The notes under the pieces are model-generated. The model made no database searches and was not told the DNA's origin. It saw only the letters and a program-made list of their open reading frames with translations. A DNA stretch of 39,416 bases from JBBQLG01 sp964251665 (GTDB lineage Bacteria > Bacteroidota > Bacteroidia > Cytophagales > Spirosomataceae), in the NCBI GenBank assembly GCA_964251665.1, contig CAXUKO010000033.1, forward strand, positions 1-39,416. The letters are read 5' to 3'. A program made the position numbers and the translations under genes. Shown piece by piece: positions 31,122 through 38,550 of the stretch; position 1 is the first letter of the stretch; every line of letters begins with the position of its first letter.

Positions 31122-32390
31122 TCAAATCAAAAACTCAAACAAATCTGGTTTATCATTTATGTATTCAAATTGAACATTGGCCGCTTTCATTCGCTCGATG
31201 AGTGGCTCAAAGTCAGCTTTGTATTTCAATTCCAAACCAACTAAGGCCGGGCCACGTTCACGGTTGGTCCGTTTAGAATACTCAAACAGCGTGATGTCAT
31301 CCGTTGGTCCGAGAATGTCGCTTAGGAACTCCCGCATAGAACCTGCCCGTTGCGCAAACCGGATGATGAAGTAGTGCTTAAGTCCCTCATATAAGAGCGA
31401 ACGTTCTTTAATTTCTTCGGTTCGGGTAATGTCGTTGTTACCGCCACCAATCAGACACACGACGTTCTTGCCCCGAATTTCGTCCTTGATCAGGTCTAAC
31501 GCGGCAATGGTCAGTGCGCCGGCCGGTTCCGCTACGATGGCCTCTTCGTTGTATAATTTCAGGATAGCCGTGCAGACTTTGCCCTCCGGCACCAGTAGTA
31601 CCCGGTCGAGATTTCGACGACAAACCTCAAACGTGGTTTCGCCAACGCGTTTTACAGCGGCCCCATCCACAAATTTATCAATTTCGGTTAGGGTCACCAC
31701 ATGTCCCTCCTCCAGGGCAGCCTGCATTGACGGCGAACCCAGCGGTTCAACACCTATCAACCGGGTTTTGGGGCTAAGTTGCTTGAAGATTGTCGATACG
31801 CCCGATGCCAGTCCACCGCCACCAATAGCCATCAGCAGATAGTCGATCTTGAAGTCAGCATCCTTAAAAATCTCCAACCCTACGGTGCCTTGTCCTTCCA
31901 TAACCTGAAGGTCATCAAAGGGATGAACAAAGGTGCTGTCATGTGTATTCACGTACTCGATGGCGGCATAGTACGCATCATCGTACGTGTCGCCCACCAG
32001 CACAACGTCTACGAACTCTTTACCGAACATACCAACTTGCTTTACCTTCTGGGCAGGTGTAGTGGTAGGCATAAAAATCCGGCCGTTGACGCCCATCTTC
32101 CGGCAGGCGTAAGCTACGCCCTGCGCGTGGTTACCGGCACTCGCACAAACGACACCTTTGGCCAGGGCGTCGGCCGATAGACTGGCCATTTTGTTATAGG
32201 CGCCCCTGATCTTGTAGGACCGCACGACCTGCAAATCTTCTCGTTTCAGGAAGATCTGAGCCTGATACCGGTCCGAGAGATTGATGTTTTCCTGCAACGG
32301 CGTGTGCGTCACGATGCCCCGCAACCGCTCGGCTGCGAGGTAGATATTATCCACCTCCGGGAAGGTTATTTTCTTATCCGCTTCGACCAC
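31122..32390 (-). CDS. ilvA: Threonine ammonia-lyase (threonine dehydratase)
   Basis: A PLP enzyme that deaminates threonine to 2-oxobutyrate, entry to isoleucine. PLP lysine in VRSYKIRGAYNKM, phosphate loop GGGGLASG and SAGNHAQGVAYACR are present; the C-terminal part (about 335-422) is a single ACT-like regulatory domain, with FIIRFAQRAGSMREFLSDIL at its start. The start is uncertain. I use GTG at 32390 (422 aa), because the frame upstream to a TTG at 32447 covers a TATTTTTG promoter-like box and adds residues of no family character. The gene has its own possible promoter and lies behind an inverted repeat after ilvC, and it may be partly independent. Confidence 0.92.
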   Translation of the reverse strand: MVEADKKITFPEVDNIYLAAERLRGIVTHTPLQENINLSDRYQAQIFLKREDLQVVRSYKIRGAYNKMASLSADALAKGVVCASAGNHAQGVAYACRKMGVNGRIFMPTTTPAQKVKQVGMFGKEFVDVVLVGDTYDDAYYAAIEYVNTHDSTFVHPFDDLQVMEGQGTVGLEIFKDADFKIDYLLMAIGGGGLASGVSTIFKQLSPKTRLIGVEPLGSPSMQAALEEGHVVTLTEIDKFVDGAAVKRVGETTFEVCRRNLDRVLLVPEGKVCTAILKLYNEEAIVAEPAGALTIAALDLIKDEIRGKNVVCLIGGGNNDITRTEEIKERSLLYEGLKHYFIIRFAQRAGSMREFLSDILGPTDDITLFEYSKRTNRERGPALVGLELKYKADFEPLIERMKAANVQFEYINDKPDLFEFLI

Positions 32391-32436
32391 GTCGCTCAGG
32401 TATAAAGTCAGTAGTTGCTTTTGGCAAACTCTTTTA

Positions 32437-32444
32437 CAAAAATA
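32437..32444 (-). promoter_or_regulatory. Possible internal promoter -7 element before ilvA
   Basis: The minus strand reads TATTTTTG, an exact TAnnTTTG match, about 47 bases before the proposed ilvA GTG start. No TTG is placed 19-21 bases upstream, so activity is uncertain. Confidence 0.35.
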
Positions 32445-32455
32445 CAAATTCTTCC

Positions 32456-32508
32456 GTGACGGCTCATTAGCCCGACAGATGCTATTTGTCGTACCAATGA
32501 GCCGTCAC
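32456..32508. repeat. 13-bp inverted repeat between ilvC and ilvA
   Basis: GTGACGGCTCATT (32456-32468) and AATGAGCCGTCAC (32496-32508) are perfect complements, with a 27-base loop that itself holds a small GACAG/TTGTC stem. It starts 8 bases behind the ilvC stop. On the minus strand no T run follows directly, so it is more likely an mRNA-stabilising or attenuating hairpin than a full terminator. Confidence 0.65.
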
Positions 32509-32515
32509 TGATCTA

Positions 32516-33559
32516 TTAACTCCGCTCCGGCCGCAGACTGCGAACGGCTGTTCCAGCCTGCCACATTTCTGACTCACGAAGTTCGCCGAGTTCTACTTCG
32601 AGTTTTTCCCGGTAGTCAGGCTGGGAGTTGCGGGTAATGGAAATTTCGGCCTGTTCGCCGGACTTCACCGAGTTGTAGAGTTGCTCAAAAACGGGTTTGG
32701 TAGCGTCCCGGAAGGGTTTCCACCAATCGAGAGCACCACGCTGCGCAGTTGTTGAGCAGTTGGCGTACATCCAGTCCATACCGTTTTCAGCAACAAGCGG
32801 CATCAGCGACTGCGTCAGTTCTTCGACGGTTTCGTTGAAAGCCTCCGAAGGTGAGTGCCCATTGGCGCGCAGCACTTCGTACTGAGCGGCAAAAATCCCC
32901 TGAATAGCCCCCATCAGCGTACCACGTTCGCCGGTCAAATCCGACGTTACTTCTTTGTAGAAATCAGTCTCGAACAAATAGCCGGAACCAACGCCAATAC
33001 CCATCGCAATGGCCTTAGTGCGGGCGTTACCTGATGCATCCTGATAAATGGCAAAGCTGGAGTTAAGGCCCTTACCTTCTACAAACATCCGGCGCAACGA
33101 CGTTCCCGACCCTTTAGGAGCGACTAAAAACACATCGACCTCGGCGGGGGGGATAATACCGGTTTTCTCTTTGTAGGTTATACCGAAACCGTGCGAGAAA
33201 TACAGCGATTTACCGGCCTTGAGGTATTTTTGAACAGTTGGCCACAATTCAATCTGGGCGGCATCGGAGAGAAGGAAACAAATAATAGTGCCTTTATCGA
33301 GCGCTTCTTCAATCTCGAACAAGGTTTCGCCCGGCACCCAGCCATCAGCAACAGCTTTATCGTACGTTTTGCCCTTGCGCTGACCAACAATAACATTAAA
33401 TCCGTTGTCGCGCATATTCAGCGACTGGCCGGGACCTTGTACGCCATAACCAATTACGGCAATGACTTCACTATTGAGGACTTCTCTGGCTTTCTCAAGC
33501 GGAAATTCTTCGCGGGTTACTACATTTTCAACGGTACCGCCGAAGTTAATTTGTGCCAT
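32516..33559 (-). CDS. ilvC: Ketol-acid reductoisomerase, class I
   Basis: A 347-aa NAD(P)H-dependent enzyme that isomerises and reduces acetolactate/acetohydroxybutyrate to the dihydroxy acids. The start is the ATG at 33559 (MAQINFGGTVENV); upstream in-frame sequence to 33637 overlaps ilvN and does not look like family sequence. The Rossmann loop is VIGYGVQGPGQSLN (35-48). The knotted C-terminal domain contains DLTGERGTLMGAIQGIF and the metal-site EAFNETVEEL; CSTTAQRGALDWW comes near the end. Class I length. It lies 37 bases after ilvN. Confidence 0.96.
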   Translation of the reverse strand: MAQINFGGTVENVVTREEFPLEKAREVLNSEVIAVIGYGVQGPGQSLNMRDNGFNVIVGQRKGKTYDKAVADGWVPGETLFEIEEALDKGTIICFLLSDAAQIELWPTVQKYLKAGKSLYFSHGFGITYKEKTGIIPPAEVDVFLVAPKGSGTSLRRMFVEGKGLNSSFAIYQDASGNARTKAIAMGIGVGSGYLFETDFYKEVTSDLTGERGTLMGAIQGIFAAQYEVLRANGHSPSEAFNETVEELTQSLMPLVAENGMDWMYANCSTTAQRGALDWWKPFRDATKPVFEQLYNSVKSGEQAEISITRNSQPDYREKLEVELGELRESEMWQAGTAVRSLRPERS

Positions 33560-33596
33560 GATTGAACAGTGTTTGGGTATTGATTGTAGAAAAAAG

Positions 33597-34130
33597 TTAC
33601 AGGTAATATTCCCACTCGGCGTCGGGCAGGTACTCAACTAAGCCCTGCTCTGTTTTGCCAACGGCGATGCGTCCGGAGCGGACAAACTCCAGAATACCAT
33701 AGGGTTTGACATATTCAAAAAACTCAAAAATCTCGGCTTCAGAGCCCGTTTTTTCAATCACGACGTAGTCCAAGCCCCAGTATTTAACCCAGGCTTTGTA
33801 CTGCTTATTGATCGTTTCAACGTCGAGCGGTTTGGCACCCAACGGCGTCTCAATCTTAAACAACGCGATTTCATTATAGACGATGTCTTCGTTCAGGTAG
33901 CCAAAGACAGCCAAAACCTCCACAATTTTCCGAATCTGCCGCACCAGTTTCTCGACGAATTCCCGGGAATCGTGCTTGATAACAATTGTGAAGCGGGAAA
34001 TGCCTTTACGCTCCGTTTCCGATACAGTCAGGCTTTCGATATTAATGCGCCGACGCGTGAAAATAATCGTAATACGGTTCAGCAGCCCGATCGTGTTTTC
34101 GGTAAAAATGCAGATAGTGTACGTGGTCAT
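33597..34130 (-). CDS. ilvN: Acetolactate synthase, regulatory small subunit
   Basis: A 177-aa protein with an N-terminal ACT domain (about 1-78): TYTICIFTENTIGLLNRITI, split by the turn before RRRINIESLTVSETE. It binds valine and confers feedback control on the catalytic subunit IlvB. The C-terminal half (about 85-177) has the usual ALS-small-subunit pattern, ending in GRIAVGKTEQGLVEYLPDAE. Its ATG is 3 bases behind the ilvB stop, so the two subunits are made together. ilvH would be an equally valid name. Confidence 0.93.
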   Translation of the reverse strand: MTTYTICIFTENTIGLLNRITIIFTRRRINIESLTVSETERKGISRFTIVIKHDSREFVEKLVRQIRKIVEVLAVFGYLNEDIVYNEIALFKIETPLGAKPLDVETINKQYKAWVKYWGLDYVVIEKTGSEAEIFEFFEYVKPYGILEFVRSGRIAVGKTEQGLVEYLPDAEWEYYL

Positions 34131-34133
34131 GGC

Positions 34134-35888
34134 TTACGAAAGTCTGATATCAGCGACACTCGCACCGGCGGGCACCATTGGAAAAACGTTCTCTTCTTTT
34201 TCCACGATTACTTCCAGCAGATAGGGTTTATCCGAAGCCAGCAGCGTATCGAGTGAAGCATTCAAATCCTCCCGCTGATTACAGGTATGGCCATCCATGC
34301 CAAAACCACGGGCGATGGTGATGAAGTCAGGATTTTGCAATTCGACAAATGAGTAACGCCGGTCGTGAAACAGTTGCTGCCACTGCCGTACCATGCCCAG
34401 GAAGTTGTTATTTAGAATAATAGCCTTTACTGGAAGTTTATTTTGCACAATCGTTCCTAACTCCTGCAAGGTCATCTGAAAACAGCCGTCGCCAATAATG
34501 GCTACAACTTCACGATCGGGCGCACCTACTTTCGCACCAAAGGCCGCCGGTAAGGCAAAGCCCATCGTACCCAATCCGCCCGACGTAACAAGGCTGTGTG
34601 GCTTCCTGAATTTGTAATAACGCGAGGCCATCATCTGGTGCTGACCCACGTCCGTTACCAGAATAGCTTCGCCCTTGGTTTTGTCGGATAGCATCGAAAT
34701 CACTTCAGCCATCTTGATTTTCTCGGTCGTTGGCGCCAGTTCGGGTGCGGTGATCGTTTCATGTTCGATGACATCGTATTTCCGAAACTCATTCCGCCAA
34801 ACGGTGTGATCATTCGGCTGCACGAGTGGCATAAGGGCCTGCAACGCAGCTTTTGCATCGCCAACTACCGGTGCATCAGCCTTAATAATTTTATCAATCT
34901 CCGACGGGTCAACGTCGATGTGAATCACTTTGGCCTGCTTGATGTATTTGGTCGTGTCGCCCGTTACGCGGTCATCAAAACGCATTCCGATGGCAATTAC
35001 CACGTCGCACTGGTCGGTAAGGACGTTGGTACCATAGTTACCATGCATACCCAGCCAGCCAACGTACAGCGGATGATCCGTTGGGAAAGCCGACTGCCCC
35101 AGCAACGTTACGGCAACAGGAATGCCCGTTTTCTCGACAAACGCCATCAAGTCCGCTTCGGCATTGGCAATGGATACGCCGTGACCCACGAATAAATACG
35201 GACGTTTGGCTTTGTTAATCAACGCGGCAGCGGCTACAATCTGCTCCTGTTTTGGCACGATCCGCGGACGGTAGCTGATGATTGACTTGCACTTCTCATA
35301 CATGAATGGCTTGGTCATCAACTCCAGCTGCGCATTCTTCGTGATGTCGATCACTACCGGTCCCGGCCGACCAGACTGAGCGATATAAAATGCCTTGGCA
35401 ATAATTTCCGGTACCTCGTCGGCATCCGTAATCTGGTAGTTCCACTTGGAAATTGGCATGGTAACGCCGATTACGTCCGTCTCCTGGAAGGCATCCGTAC
35501 CCAGCAGTTTCTTACCAACCTGCCCAACCAGACACACCATCGGCGTTGAATCGATCAGCGCGTCGGCGATACCGGTCACGAGGTTTGTAGCCCCCGGCCC
35601 CGACGTAACCAGACACACACCCGCCCGACCCGTGATGCGGGCGTAACCTTCGGCGGCATGGGCAGCTCCCTGTTCATGCCGTACCAGAATATGATTCAGG
35701 CGATCCTGAAAGTCATATAGCGCGTCATAGACAGGCATGATCGCTCCGCCGGGATAGCCGAAAATAGTCTCGACACCTTCGGCGACTAAGCAGCGCATGA
35801 GTGCCTGTGAGCCGGAGATTAGCTTGGGCATTTCGACCTCCGTAGCTACGTCAGTCGTGGTTGTATATATAGGGGCCGTTGTTTCCAT
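34134..35888 (-). CDS. ilvB: Acetolactate synthase, catalytic large subunit
   Basis: A 584-aa TPP-dependent enzyme that joins two pyruvates, or pyruvate and 2-oxobutyrate. The start is the ATG at 35888; the frame is open upstream but only into the hepT gene. FGYPGGAIMPVYDAL with catalytic-site Glu in VRHEQGAAHAAEGYAR marks the N-terminal PYR domain; a central FAD-type domain follows (GMRFDDRVTGD). The C-terminal PP domain contains IIGDGCFQMTLQEL and ILNNNFLGMVRQWQ. Length is normal. It lies 19 bases after the hepT toxin-like gene and 3 bases before ilvN. Confidence 0.96.
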   Translation of the reverse strand: METTAPIYTTTTDVATEVEMPKLISGSQALMRCLVAEGVETIFGYPGGAIMPVYDALYDFQDRLNHILVRHEQGAAHAAEGYARITGRAGVCLVTSGPGATNLVTGIADALIDSTPMVCLVGQVGKKLLGTDAFQETDVIGVTMPISKWNYQITDADEVPEIIAKAFYIAQSGRPGPVVIDITKNAQLELMTKPFMYEKCKSIISYRPRIVPKQEQIVAAAALINKAKRPYLFVGHGVSIANAEADLMAFVEKTGIPVAVTLLGQSAFPTDHPLYVGWLGMHGNYGTNVLTDQCDVVIAIGMRFDDRVTGDTTKYIKQAKVIHIDVDPSEIDKIIKADAPVVGDAKAALQALMPLVQPNDHTVWRNEFRKYDVIEHETITAPELAPTTEKIKMAEVISMLSDKTKGEAILVTDVGQHQMMASRYYKFRKPHSLVTSGGLGTMGFALPAAFGAKVGAPDREVVAIIGDGCFQMTLQELGTIVQNKLPVKAIILNNNFLGMVRQWQQLFHDRRYSFVELQNPDFITIARGFGMDGHTCNQREDLNASLDTLLASDKPYLLEVIVEKEENVFPMVPAGASVADIRLS

Positions 35889-35907
35889 AGCGCAAAGGCG
35901 TTTTTTA

Positions 35908-36273
35908 CTATTCAGGTTGTATTTCGCTGCTTCCATTTAGCAACACGTTGTAAGCTTGTTCAATAGCAATAAGTAATGGCGTGACCTCCTCAGAAATGGT
36001 TACCCAGACAATCATTAGATCAACCTGTATATAATCGTGGATCAGTTTATCCCGCATCCCAGCCATATCTTTCCAGGGTACATGTGCAAATCGCTGCCGG
36101 GTTGACATTGACAGCCGCTTGGTTGCTTCGCCAATCACTTCCAGCTGGCGAATACAGGCATCCTGTGTTTTAGTATCTTTTAGAAACGTTTCAAGCGGTA
36201 ATTCCTCGATGTAGTCAAGAATTTTCCTGAGGCTGTCCATTATGTGTTCCAAATAGACTTTGTCATCTTTCAT
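35908..36273 (-). CDS. hepT: HepT-like HEPN toxin candidate (module 1)
   Basis: A 121-aa DUF86 protein, all helical, with the HEPN RNase motif RX4HXY: R74, H79 and Y81 in MRDKLIHDYI. The neighbouring residues (WKDMAGMRDKLIHDY) closely match the HEPN half of the fused protein at 29886-30530 (WKGFAGMRDKLIHNY). The start overlaps the mntA stop by 4 bases (ATGA). HepT proteins are RNases inactivated by adenylylation of the motif Tyr by MntA (family knowledge). Inserted between ilvD and ilvB in the operon direction. Confidence 0.87.
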   Translation of the reverse strand: MKDDKVYLEHIMDSLRKILDYIEELPLETFLKDTKTQDACIRQLEVIGEATKRLSMSTRQRFAHVPWKDMAGMRDKLIHDYIQVDLMIVWVTISEEVTPLLIAIEQAYNVLLNGSSEIQPE

Positions 36274-36557
36274 GCGGTGATTTCCTGCAAATCGGTCAAA
36301 ATATATTGCTTAAGGCGCTCATTTTGAAGTGCATTTTCAGACACTAAATCAACCTTTAGCTGTAAGGTTTCCGACAATTCGCGTTCCATTCGGGTGAATG
36401 TCAAGAGTGAAACGGGCTTGCTCAGTTTAATAAGTATATCCAGATCACTTTCAGGTCCGTTTTCACCACGCGCCCATGATCCAAAAATCCCTACCCGCTC
36501 AGGCTGATACGGTTTCAGGTAGCTTAGAATTAGCTGATTTTGCGATGGCGTTGTCAT
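36270..36557 (-). CDS. mntA: MntA-like nucleotidyltransferase antitoxin (module 1)
   Basis: A 95-aa minimal nucleotidyltransferase with the GSx10DxD motif: G26-S27 and D38/D40 in GSWARGENGPESDLD. The third catalytic Asp is probably in the LKVDLVSE strand (about 67-74). It is the predicted adenylylating antitoxin of the following hepT. The ATG at 36557 gives the usual length. Upstream lies a 33-codon small frame and then ilvD. Confidence 0.87.
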   Translation of the reverse strand: MTTPSQNQLILSYLKPYQPERVGIFGSWARGENGPESDLDILIKLSKPVSLLTFTRMERELSETLQLKVDLVSENALQNERLKQYILTDLQEITA

Positions 36558-36570
36558 ATTAATTACACAG

Positions 36571-36672
36571 TCAAACGTTTACACACAGATAGGCCTCCCA
36601 TTCGGCTGGGACATCAACGTGCAGGTCAATAGCTCCGTTTCTAAGTTTAACCGTTTGTTCAATGACGTTCAT
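36571..36672 (-). CDS. Small reading frame of 33 codons between ilvD and mntA
   Basis: On the minus strand an ATG at 36672 opens a frame MNVIEQTVKLRNGAIDL and continues with HVDVPAEWEAYLCVNV to TGA at 36571-36573. The strand pattern (TVKLRNGAIDL, then VPAEW) recalls the N-terminus of small AbrB/DUF2281-like or other antitoxins of PIN toxins. It may be a remnant of a further module, a genuine small protein, or a chance frame. It starts 37 bases behind the ilvD stop and ends 13 bases before mntA. Confidence 0.4.
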   Translation of the reverse strand: MNVIEQTVKLRNGAIDLHVDVPAEWEAYLCVNV

Positions 36673-36709
36673 TAGGTTGTTGATTTTAGCGTTTTCCTAT
36701 TAACAACAT

Positions 36710-38410
36710 TTATCCTTCATCCGTCACACAGCCTTCATCAGCAGGTTTCACACTACGGATGTACTTACCCAGAACCCCCCGTGTAAACTTAGGTGCAGGC
36801 TGCACCCAGTTGGCCCGGCGCTCAGCCATTTCAGCGTCGGAAATATTCAGGGTTATTTCGCGGGTGGCCGCATCGAGTGTGATGTGGTCGCCATCTTTGA
36901 CGAAGGCAATTGGCCCACCATCGAAGGCTTCCGGCGTGATGTGGCCAACGACAAAGCCGTGTGTGCCACCAGAAAAACGTCCGTCGGTAATCAGGGCTAC
37001 TTTATCGCCAAGACCCGCGCCCATGATGGCTGACGTAGGCTTCAGCATCTCGGCCATACCCGGGCCACCTTTGGGGCCTTCGTTACGAATAACGATTACC
37101 TGTCCTTCTTTAATTTCACCCTTCGTCAGGAAATCAATGATTTCACTTTCGTTCTCACACACCTTGGCGGTGCCTTCAAACCGGGTGCCTTCCTTACCAG
37201 TAATTTTAGCCACACCGCCGTTTGGAGCCAGATTGCCGTACAGAATCTGAATATGACCCGAGGCTTTCACGGGATTTGACAGGGGGAAAATGATTTTCTG
37301 TGTATCAAAGTCCAGATCCGGTGCGTCATCCATATTTTCGGCAACCGTTTTGCCCGTCACCGTCATACACTCGCCGTGAATCAGGCCGTTTTGATACAGG
37401 TATTTCGTGATGGCAGGCACACCGCCGATGGCCAGTACATCCTCCATGTAGTATTTACCACTTGGTTTCAGATCCGCAATGTAGGGTGTACGGTCGCTGA
37501 TAGCCTGAATATCATTGAGGGTCAGCATCAAACCCGCCGAACGGGCAATTGCCAGATAATGCAGCGCAGCATTAGTCGAGCCGCCAAGTGCCATTACAAT
37601 GGTTAGCGCATTTTCGAGCGACTGTTTCGTAATGATGTCTTTGGGTGTAATATTCCGCTCCAGCAGTACCTTCATAGCGGCACCAATCTTTTTGCACTCC
37701 TCCAGCTTACCCTCATGCGTGGCCGGATAGCTGCTACTAAACGGCAGACTCAAACCCATTGCCTCGATAGAAGCGGCCATCGTATTAGCCGTGTACATGC
37801 CGCCACACGCCCCCGCACCCGGAATCGCGTTTTGAATAACGCCTTTATAATCTTCGTCCGAGATGTTGCCCGCGATCCGTTTGCCGTAGGCTTCAAAGGC
37901 CGAAACGATGTCTAACTTTTGTCCTTTATAATGGCCTGAGCGGATGGTGCCACCATAAACCATAATACCGGGACGATCCAGCCGAGCCATTGCCATCACC
38001 GCACCGGGCATATTTTTATCGCATCCCACGACCGTAATCACTGCATCATACCACTGCGCTGACACAACTGACTCAATTGAATCGGCGATGAGGTCTCGGC
38101 TTGGCAGCGAATATTTCATGCCTGCGTTACCATTGGTCATGCCATCCGATACGCCAATGGTGTTGAAGATCAGTCCAACCATGCCGCTGGCCTGAATCCC
38201 CTGTTTCACGTAGACGGACAAGCCGTTGAGATGCATGTTACAGGTATTGCCTTCATAACCCGTGCTGGCAATGCCGATCTGGGCTTTATCCATGTCGGCT
38301 TCGGTTAGGCCAACGCCGTAGAGCATGGCTTGTGCGGCTGGGTTGCTAACCTCCTGCGTAAGGGTACGACTGAAGCGGTTGAGTTGCGTTGTAGTGTCGA
38401 TTGTCGTCAC
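36710..38410 (-). CDS. ilvD: Dihydroxy-acid dehydratase
   Basis: A 566-aa iron-sulfur enzyme that dehydrates the dihydroxy acids to 2-oxoisovalerate and 2-oxo-3-methylvalerate. The cluster ligands are expected in YEGNTCNMHL, VVGCDKNMPGAVMA and GAGACGGMYTANTMA; ITDGRFSGGTHGFVVGHITPEA near residues 475-500 is the C-terminal signature. Length is normal. The start is GTG at 38410. It is the first gene of the operon and is divergent from murQ; the 140-base gap between them should hold the operon's main promoter, but no clear -33/-7 pair was seen. Confidence 0.96.
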   Translation of the reverse strand: MTTIDTTTQLNRFSRTLTQEVSNPAAQAMLYGVGLTEADMDKAQIGIASTGYEGNTCNMHLNGLSVYVKQGIQASGMVGLIFNTIGVSDGMTNGNAGMKYSLPSRDLIADSIESVVSAQWYDAVITVVGCDKNMPGAVMAMARLDRPGIMVYGGTIRSGHYKGQKLDIVSAFEAYGKRIAGNISDEDYKGVIQNAIPGAGACGGMYTANTMAASIEAMGLSLPFSSSYPATHEGKLEECKKIGAAMKVLLERNITPKDIITKQSLENALTIVMALGGSTNAALHYLAIARSAGLMLTLNDIQAISDRTPYIADLKPSGKYYMEDVLAIGGVPAITKYLYQNGLIHGECMTVTGKTVAENMDDAPDLDFDTQKIIFPLSNPVKASGHIQILYGNLAPNGGVAKITGKEGTRFEGTAKVCENESEIIDFLTKGEIKEGQVIVIRNEGPKGGPGMAEMLKPTSAIMGAGLGDKVALITDGRFSGGTHGFVVGHITPEAFDGGPIAFVKDGDHITLDAATREITLNISDAEMAERRANWVQPAPKFTRGVLGKYIRSVKPADEGCVTDEG

Positions 38411-38418
38411 GGCGATTT

Positions 38419-38432
38419 AGCGAAATTTCGCT
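38419..38432. promoter_or_regulatory. 14-bp perfect palindrome upstream of ilvD
   Basis: AGCGAAATTTCGCT is exactly self-complementary and lies 9-22 bases before the ilvD GTG start, inside the divergent ilvD-murQ spacer. It may be an operator or a small hairpin in the ilvD leader; no regulator can be named. Confidence 0.4.
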
Positions 38433-38519
38433 GATAGTGTAATAACGCTCCAAATAACGCGTCTTGATTTTACAAACACAAGATTTTCCGAGGGAAATAC
38501 GCACTAAAAATTCTGGTCT

Positions 38520-38527
38520 TACCTTTG
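38520..38527 (+). promoter_or_regulatory. Probable -7 element of murQ
   Basis: TACCTTTG is an exact TAnnTTTG match, 24 bases upstream of the ATG at 38551, which fits a short leader and supports that start. The -33 element is not clear. Confidence 0.45.
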
Positions 38528-38550
38528 ACGATGAAATAGTTAATCTGCTT

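Noticed and set aside
33560..33637. Longer ilvC start
   Set aside because: The extension overlaps ilvN and lacks family character; MAQINFGG at 33559 is the normal start.
35889..35936. Longer ilvB start
   Set aside because: It would overlap hepT and adds residues without similarity; the ATG at 35888 is preferred.
24934..38410. Mobile element carrying the toxin-antitoxin modules
   Set aside because: No transposase, integrase, terminal inverted repeats or target-site duplications are visible at the module edges.
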